This document shows positions 58,331 through 64,000 of a stretch of 64,000 nt of DNA, one piece after another. A model generated the notes under the pieces. The model was not told where the DNA came from, searched no databases, and saw nothing but the letters and a program-made list of their open reading frames with translations. The translations under genes were made by a program, and so were the position numbers. This stretch comes from Aplectana chamaeleonis (lineage: Eukaryota; Nematoda; Chromadorea; Rhabditida; Cosmocercidae): contig JAPDOI010000187.1 in the NCBI GenBank assembly GCA_029168955.1, positions 1,064,501 through 1,128,500 of the forward strand, given 5' to 3'. Each line of letters begins with the position of its first letter. Positions within the stretch are counted from its first letter, which is position 1.

Positions 58331-58959
58331 ACTTCATTGTGGCCGGTAGTAATGACATTTCTGTGTGTTCACCCTTCTTGTTTTGAGTTTTATCAGTGTC
58401 TCTTGTTTTTTGTACCTCATTTATTATATCGTAGAGGTAACGTGATATAAACGGAGAACGCTTCACATCAATGTTAGAAACTATGGAAATTCCGAAGTTT
58501 TGACAGTTGCTAGAATATCAAGAATACCCTTACCTTCCTCTCCCACATATGCCACAGAAAAAGCGTCGTTAATTTGCAGAAACACTCTACAAACACGTGT
58601 TTTTATACATGAGGTTGGAAAAAAAGTTTGGGCAGAATGAAGTTTCGCGGACTTGTTCCTTGATCAATGACCAATCTTTTTTCCAACAGAAATAATTATT
58701 ATAAACAGAAATGGGTTTACCTAAACTACAAAATCCATTGAAGCAACCTAATACTTTTGCGCATGGCTTGAAGACTCAAGAAAAGTGTTTCGTTATCAAT
58801 TCCGAAATTTTGAGTAGGACAGAACCACTCTTCTAAAAACACACTTCACAAGAGAATGCTTCTAGTCAGCGTGGCCATTCTGGATTAAATGTAGTGTTCT
58901 GGAGCCATTTTGGACGTAGAATCCGAGTATGCTCTCCGCAGCTTCTCTGAAAAAAAAAG

Positions 58960-59545
58960 AAACCACTCCGAAAAAAGTTATAGGCGTTTCTTCAAGCCAC
59001 GCGGCAAGGCAAGAAAACCCATCGTGGAATTTTTAGTGTGGTTTAGAAAAAAATTTTTGGATTCGGCTCAAAATTTGTATGTAGGGGTAATCTAGGGTGC
59101 TGAACACGAATCTAGAGATCGTTTGCCGAAATTCTGAGGTTAACTGCAGGTTACGGTAGTTGTCATGAAATAGAAGGCCTAAACCTACCTTAATAATTCG
59201 GTAATCGTCAAATGAACATCAAATTCGTATTCAGCACCCCAAATAACCCCCGTTCAGAAATTTTGAGTCAAATCTGAGAATTTGACCCAACTACCGTATA
59301 CCCACCGTAATCTACCGTAATATGTCGAAAATCGATAAACTGACCTCAGATTCGTTATGAGCACTTTAAATAACCTCCGAGAGCGAAGTTTGAGTCATAA
59401 ATTTTTTTTCGATCTGTGGAGCCCCATGAGGTAAGAAGCTCAATGCCATTTTTGGGGGTTCAAATGTCGAGATTTTTTCACCAGAACTCCGGCCTAGGGG
59501 GTAGTTTGGGACGCTGAGCACGAATCTGCCGTCCGTTTTCTGTTT
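58960..59545. repeat. Dispersed repeat (GAATCTGANGTCCGTTTNTCG type) inside the nested element
   Basis: GCTGAACACGAATCT at about 59098, its inverted counterpart ATTCGTATTCAGCAC near 59223, and AGCACGAATCTGCCGTCCGT at 59518 mark copies of the repeat seen at 6376 and 26880. Pieces face each other. Confidence 0.45.
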
Positions 59546-59744
59546 TTTAGCGGATTTTTTTTCTAGGTTAGGTTTCACTGAATGGCTTTTCACCTACAGC
59601 AACCCATTGTTTTGGTGGTTTTTGATCTACCCGTGAGGACTGAGTGAAATTTTAGGATCCTTAATTGTTCATTTTCACGCCCTCTACAACTCTCAAAAAA
59701 AGCGTTTTTCGAATCTCCATTTTTTGTTTGAAGTGGTCTCTTGT

Positions 59745-60494
59745 CAGAGGCCTTCAACGGGGGTTTGTGTGGACGGACAACGTATCGAACTGGTGAATGA
59801 TTTTCTGTTATTTGAGCTGTTTGCTGAAGAACGATGGTAGTTATGCAGCGGATATTCGACAACGATGTGCGAAAGCTACTTCTGCATTCAATTCTCTAAC
59901 CAAGTGTTTGTGGTCTAATCCCATCGCTAAGGAAGTCAAGTTGCGCGTCTACCTATCCGCTATTCCCCCATCATGATGTACGGATCGGAGACGTGGGCAG
60001 CACCGAAGACGCAGATAGAAAGGTTGGATTGCACGGAGAGGAAGCTGTTTAGACGTTTGTTTGGATATTTCTGGCCGCGTGTATGCCATAACGAGGACCT
60101 TTACAAGGAAATCGACGCAGTACATCAACGCTTGACACGAGGGAGGTGCCAGCATGTCCCAACGCCATCTCAAACAGCAATGGAAAGTCGACTTCGACTG
60201 CTCGGGCATATACTAAGAGGAACGCCGGATCGTCTCGTACAACACGCTTTGAGAATGCTTCCAAATCCTGTCTGGAAACGGCCACCTGGGCGTAGGCGAA
60301 AGTTCTGGATGGATGTGGTTAAAGAGGATTTGAAGTCACTCGGCATTGAGAGACAGTTCAGGCGCGATGTTTCGTTTTGCAGGAAATGGAATAGTGATAG
60401 CTGGATGGAATGTGTTCAAATTGTGGCTGAAGACCGTGAAAAGTGGACACGGCTGACTACTACGACGGCTCACCTCGGTGAAGATGCGGAATGA
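59745..60494 (+). pseudogene. RTE C-terminal region, downstream of the nested element
   Basis: Continues the interrupted RTE: SQRPSTGVCVDGQRIELV, a one-base insertion near 59802, a one-base change near 59966, then a long open stretch (59973-60494) with GSETWAAPKTQIERLDCTER, FGYFWPRVCHNEDL, LRLLGHILRGTPDRLVQHAL, PGRRRKFWMDV and a terminal GEDAE. It closely matches 27840-28374. Confidence 0.9.
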
Positions 60495-60538
60495 CCGCGT
60501 CAGGCCAAAGCCAACCGATTGAGTCAAGTAAGTCAAGG

Positions 60539-60716
60539 GCACGAAACCTGATGCCCGTTCAACGCCCAGGAAGGTCTTATCTATGCAGGAAAACATTACG
60601 TCGAAAATATTGCGGATGATGTTCTCAAAGGCAGTGCACACCATCAAAAATTTTCCTTTGGTCCTAACAAAAATGGAATTATCAATGGCTATCTATTGCA
60701 GGAAAAACGTCCCTTT
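60539..60716. other. No gene; MITE-like left end near 60627
   Basis: AAAGGCAGTGCACACCATC at about 60627 resembles an AAGGCAG terminus with no matching right end before the next MITE. Confidence 0.35.
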
Positions 60717-61264
60717 CAAAGGCAGTGGTCGCGCTCAATTATGCTCGCCTTCTTTTTCTCTCTAAACCCTTTTCTGGGTATAGAGTAGTAGAACCTATAA
60801 GAAAAATACGCGAAAAAATAACTGTTCTGGGCCAAATTCGAAGCCTGAACTTCCTTGTCTTTTGATGGTGGACGAGCCCACCCCACATCATCGGCATCGA
60901 TGATCTCTAATATCGATAACATCAGCTGGCTTGAAATTGAATTTCAGTCAATGGGCTTTCGGATTTATGTACACATCTAGTCAAAAACATTGGTTGAAGT
61001 GCTTGCTTTCATTGTTCAACTGTTTTATTAGGTAATTTTGCATTTATTTCTTCCTCTGAGTGTCGATGATGATTTTTGAATGCTTGGCATGAGACTGTGA
61101 TCTTTCTGTGCATGTGTGCACGAACTGAAAATTTAGGGTCTTAATAACACTAATTCTTGCCCGTTTCTCACCGCGCTACCTTCATAGTTTTTGAGCTGTT
61201 TTTGATCTAAGCTGATTTTTGTAGTTGTTTTCGGAAACGTTTTTCATCGTGACCACTGCCTCTA
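60717..61264. mobile_element. MITE family C, copy 2
   Basis: Left end CAAAGGCAGTGGTCGCGCTC, right end GAGCGTGACCACTGCCTCTA type. It is collinear with 47160-47714, including GGTGGACGAGCCCA and GCTGATTTTTGTAGTT. Non-coding. Confidence 0.85.
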
Positions 61265-61905
61265 ACGTGAGACTCTTGCATATTCATTTTCCTCACCATT
61301 CTTCGACGAATTTGATTATACTGTAAATATTATTGTTTTATTTCTTATCACAGTTTTTCACCTCTCGATTTTTGTGTGAGACCTACTCTAACCATTGTCA
61401 TCGCCACCCGTAGACAAACGAGATTTTTTAACTTCGTTTGCAACTTTGTTTGCTCGACATCAGAACGATCGCAGGAGCATAAGATTTCGCTTTTTGTTGG
61501 TTCGAACAACTTTTTGTTCGCTTTAATGGAAAAATGCTTCAATGTATTTCTTCATTCTTCTTGGATTTTCGGGAAGTTATTTTCTAGAATTCGGAACGAA
61601 ATCCTTGTCCGCAGTTGCGGACAACCATTGTTGCTGAACGCTGCTAAAGGCAATCGTGCTCTAACTACGGGGTTCATCCCTAAAAAATTGGAAAACGTTT
61701 CACATTTATGTAGGATTTACGCTCACCTGGAATTTCACCCCCTTGAAAAAATTCATGAATGTTTCCATCAATACAACAGATTCACGTATACCGCAATATC
61801 TAGGGCTTTACTGACGCCAAAAACCTTGTTCCACTGTCTCAAGAGTTGTATTACTCGTTGAATTGCACGCTCAAGCAAACGGTGATCTATATTTAACTTA
61901 GTATC
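61265..61905. other. No recognised gene
   Basis: A 161-codon frame at 61376-61861 carries no motif I recognise; it is cysteine- and phenylalanine-rich and lacks clear splice sites. I do not call it. Confidence 0.35.
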
Positions 61906-62125
61906 CGAATCACTCCTTTTCGAATATCCGACCGGTTATCCGAGATTCAGGTAATACGATATCCGAAAATTCGAATGAACGCATTATCTGAATCGGACCA
62001 ATATCCGGGAAATTTAAAATCGGCCTTATCTGAATCGAACGATTATCCGAAGGGACGAAATTCGGATAAAATCGGATAAAATTCGGATAAAGTTCGGATA
62101 AAATCGGATAAAATTGCACTAGACC
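61906..62125. repeat. ATCCGA-rich degenerate repeat, copy 1
   Basis: Built from TTATCCGAATC-like words with AAATCGGATAAAATTCGGAT near its right end. It is related to 63170-63365, which shares CGCATTATCTGAATCG and AATTATCCG blocks. Confidence 0.7.
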
Positions 62126-62392
62126 ACGATCATTTTCCGTACCCCCTTCTACATATTTAGTACATCTACCCAGGATTTTCCTCCTCCTTCCAAAAAGAGT
62201 CGTTGCGGCGCCGGAAAATGGGCGTGGTCAAGTGAGATGAAAAAATGGCTAGTTATTCAGTGTATACGTTTTTTTTGGAAAGTTGCTTTGCATACTTTTT
62301 TCTTGCTAGTTGTCCTGAAAAACATGTGTATGGATAATAATGTGCCTCCCAACGACGATATAGTTATTAAAGATTTGTTTTCATAATTTTTA
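62126..62392. other. No recognisable feature
   Basis: Short AT-rich segment between the ATCCGA repeat and the MITE. Confidence 0.35.
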
Positions 62393-62757
62393 CTAAAGGC
62401 AGAATTCACGATAAGTTTCACTTTCGGTTTCTTTTATATCTTCACGGTTTATGGAAGGTCTGGTGCCCGCTGCAAGGCATGCTTGAAAAGGACAAGAAAG
62501 ACGCGTTTTTCAGTCAATATAGGCCCTCCCTTGTTTACTTTGATTTTTGAGCGTGGAGGAATTGATCGCTATGAAGGATGATAGCATTCAATGCAATCAG
62601 GCGACCAGCTAACTTATCAGCACTTCCTTCACTTGATTATTCCTGTAATCTGAGTCTTCATTTGTTCATTTCGAGGGGGCGTATCTGGGGCACGGGACCG
62701 CCTATCATTTATCTGTGGAAACTTAACGAGGATGATCATCGTGAACGCTGCCTTTAA
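62393..62757. mobile_element. MITE family A, copy 3 (inverted, shorter)
   Basis: Left end CTAAAGGCAGAATTCACGAT, right end ATCGTGAACGCTGCCTTTAA. It matches 7088-7537 and 46668-47120 in reverse orientation with some internal loss. The left flank CTA rather than TTA supports a TA rather than TTAA target duplication. Confidence 0.85.
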
Positions 62758-62787
62758 TATGGATATGAGGGGGGGGGGAATGAAAAT

Positions 62788-63026
62788 GGCGGGCCATGCG
62801 GCCGTTGTACGTGGCAGGCGGCTGTCGCGTGCGCCGCTCTCGAACGAGCATGTGAAACGACAGCGAGCCTTCCCCGCAGCCATTCACTAGGAGCGGGGAT
62901 GGAAGCGGCTGTCAGCAAGCAATCAATCAGCTCCGCAGCCGAGGGGGCAACCGTTCGAACACTCGTCCGAGAGCGGTCCTTACGACGGCCGCCTGCCACA
63001 CACGACCGCCGCATGGTCGGCCAGTC
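62788..63026. mobile_element. GC-rich fold-back MITE, 239 bp
   Basis: GGCGGGCCATGCGGCCGTTG at about 62788 pairs with CGGTCGGCC-type right end near 63026. Arms of about 65 bp continue through GTGGCAGGCGGC and CGAACGAG. Frames on both strands are by-products. Confidence 0.75.
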
Positions 63027-63169
63027 TCATTCGGACACACTTTATGAAGATTGGGGTTTGTATATTAACATGCTGCAACAGCAATGAAGTACTACTGTTT
63101 GTTCAATTATGGATGTTTTCAAAAGCTTGCCTTGAATAACTGGTTTTTATTTTTCACCATTTTGCCTCA

Positions 63170-63366
63170 ACTTTGTTCCGAAAATATCCAAAGTTTTCCG
63201 AATTTATCCGACCGGATATCCGCATCCGAATCATTGGAAAAAAGGCATTATTTGAATCTATTAATTATCCGGGATTTTGAAAAAGCGCATTATCTGAATC
63301 GAACCAATTATCCGGAAAATTCAAAATCGGGATTATCCGAATCGATCCATTATCCGAAAAATTTTC
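63170..63366. repeat. ATCCGA-rich degenerate repeat, copy 2
   Basis: It has repeated TTATCCGAATC and CGCATTATCTGAATCGAACC words, related to 61906-62125. Confidence 0.7.
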
Positions 63367-63385
63367 ATAGAATAACAAGTATAAT

Positions 63386-63530
63386 CTATATGCATGACCT
63401 CAGTCGATCTAGGGAGGTATCGGTGTGCGGCGAGGACGGCTCCGCCGAGCGCGGCGACTGCCGCCAGCCGGGTGTCGACAGCTGGCTGTCGCTCATGTAC
63501 TCTTCGACGACCTCGCATGATGGACGAAAA
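63386..63530 (-). CDS. Possible GC-rich exon, unknown
   Basis: On the minus strand a serine/proline-rich reading contains EVVEEYMSDSQLSTPGWRQS then PRSAEPSSPHTDTSL. The third codon positions in this frame are mostly G or C, clearly more than in alternative frames, which suggests selection or a host exon. Splice sites are weak (CTGAG then GTCATG as a possible donor). A second minus-strand frame (63333-63587) overlaps it. The family was not recognised. Confidence 0.25.
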
Positions 63531-64000
63531 AGTCGTCCGCACCAGTTTTTTCTCCCCGAAACTGGGAGTGTCTCGCGTCTTTGCCATCTCTGCGCTATTT
63601 CATCGTGCTCTGTCCATCTCGCGAGAATGCAGCGCATACTGCCAGTTTCAGCGAGCTCGCGAGCATGCCCGAAACCATGACGTTTTCCAGCTGCTACCTC
63701 CAAAGAAGGGAGCACTGCATTGGAAGCACGGAACCATTTTGCACCAAATTTGGAGGTAGGTTATTGCAGGGTCGAGCAATACTAGGAATACTAGATAGAT
63801 TCGAACCCAATCATCACTACATCGGCTCAAAATCACCTTTTCCATGCGGAGTTTAAACTCGCAGAATACATACATGTTTCGTTGATTTCAAAACTCGTAG
63901 TTTCAGATAGATTACTACCACTCCTGGTATTATGTCACTGAAACAATCTGGGTTGTTTTTTGCTCAATTTCGGTCCAAGATTCATAGCAATATAGAGACG
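63531..64000. other. No recognisable feature
   Basis: Overlapping frames on both strands share the GC-rich region at 63530-63720. ATTCGAACCCAATC near 63799 resembles a tRNA B box, but no A box is present. The window ends here. Confidence 0.35.

Larger units (their letters stand above)
57912..59744. mobile_element. Fold-back DNA element nested in the RTE, 1,833 bp
   Basis: The left end ACAAGGGACCACTTCGAAC and the inverted right end GAAGTGGTCTCTTGT continue into arms of about 150 bp (57912-58065 and about 59590-59744), pairing through TTTCACTCAGTCCTCACGGG. The RTE sequence GATGTGGGTCTCTCAGAGG is split by it; no clean target duplication remains. Inside, 58960-59545 contains dispersed-repeat sequence in inverted arrangement. 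No transposase was seen, so it is non-autonomous. Confidence 0.85.
55587..60538 (+). mobile_element. Nearly complete RTE retrotransposon with a nested insertion
   Basis: Without the 1.83-kb insertion at 57912-59744 the element is about 3.1 kb, close to the size of nematode RTE-1 elements. It has an apurinic endonuclease domain, a reverse transcriptase domain and a C-terminal region in that order, and ends with a stop and the short tail GAGTCAAGTAAGTCAAG, matching the end of the copy at 27.2 kb. Stops, small deletions and frameshifts make it inactive. Confidence 0.9.

Noticed and set aside
61376..61861. 161-codon plus-strand frame
   Set aside because: No motif, no splice sites or codon bias supporting it; its length alone is not convincing in 64 kb.
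63790..63815. tRNA B-box-like ATTCGAACCC
   Set aside because: No A box or cloverleaf pairing nearby.

Overview
This window looks like a repeat-rich piece of a nematode nuclear genome, most likely a strongylid parasite such as a hookworm. The reasons are decayed mariner (D,D34D) and Tc3-like transposons with TA target duplications, RTE-type non-LTR retrotransposons, very many fold-back/MITE elements, nematode-style TTTCCAG splice acceptors, and no bacterial gene organisation. No intact host gene was found. The species call is inference.

Layout. 1-9.5 kb: sparse unique sequence, several MITEs, and a 5'-truncated RTE-like fragment (6.7-7.0 kb). 9.5-10.9 kb: tandem array 1 (42-bp unit). 11-20 kb: MITEs, a possible small exon (13.27-13.48 kb) and a truncated mariner (16.07-16.83 kb). 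20.2-21.8 kb: a 1,585-bp fold-back made of two Tc3-like arms. 22.6-26.6 kb: fold-backs, including what looks like one MITE carrying three further insertions. 27.2-28.4 kb: 5'-truncated RTE copy. 30.4-31.6 kb: full-length but dead mariner with TIRs and TA duplication. 32.5-35.0 kb: tandem array 2 (42 bp). 35.3-35.8 kb: near-perfect 190-bp palindrome. 36.8-43.15 kb: tandem array 3 (42 bp, one CRE-type TGACGTCA palindrome per typical unit), with a MITE insertion and about 210-bp non-repeat blocks. 43.5-54.8 kb: fold-backs and MITEs, a Tc3-like pseudogene (47.7-49.0 kb), and scattered exon-like segments that may be remains of a chemoreceptor-like gene. 55.6-60.5 kb: a nearly complete RTE retrotransposon interrupted by a 1.83-kb fold-back element. 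60.7-64 kb: more MITEs, ATCCGA-rich repeats and a GC-rich exon candidate.

The main observation is that the three tandem arrays, lying 20-30 kb apart, all use a 42-bp unit and appear to be one family. Array 1 (reverse complemented) and array 2 units match at about 34 of 42 positions. Array 3 shares a 19-bp core with array 1. Degenerate array-1-type units sit on the edges of arrays 2 and 3. All three show higher-order repetition (421, 1,048 and about 420-423 bp). A 42-bp unit is a multiple of three, so long open frames occur on both strands; these are not convincing genes.

Most of the window is therefore mobile and tandem-repeat DNA, with repeats nested in or abutting one another. All family names rest on motif recognition and internal comparison by eye; no database search was made.
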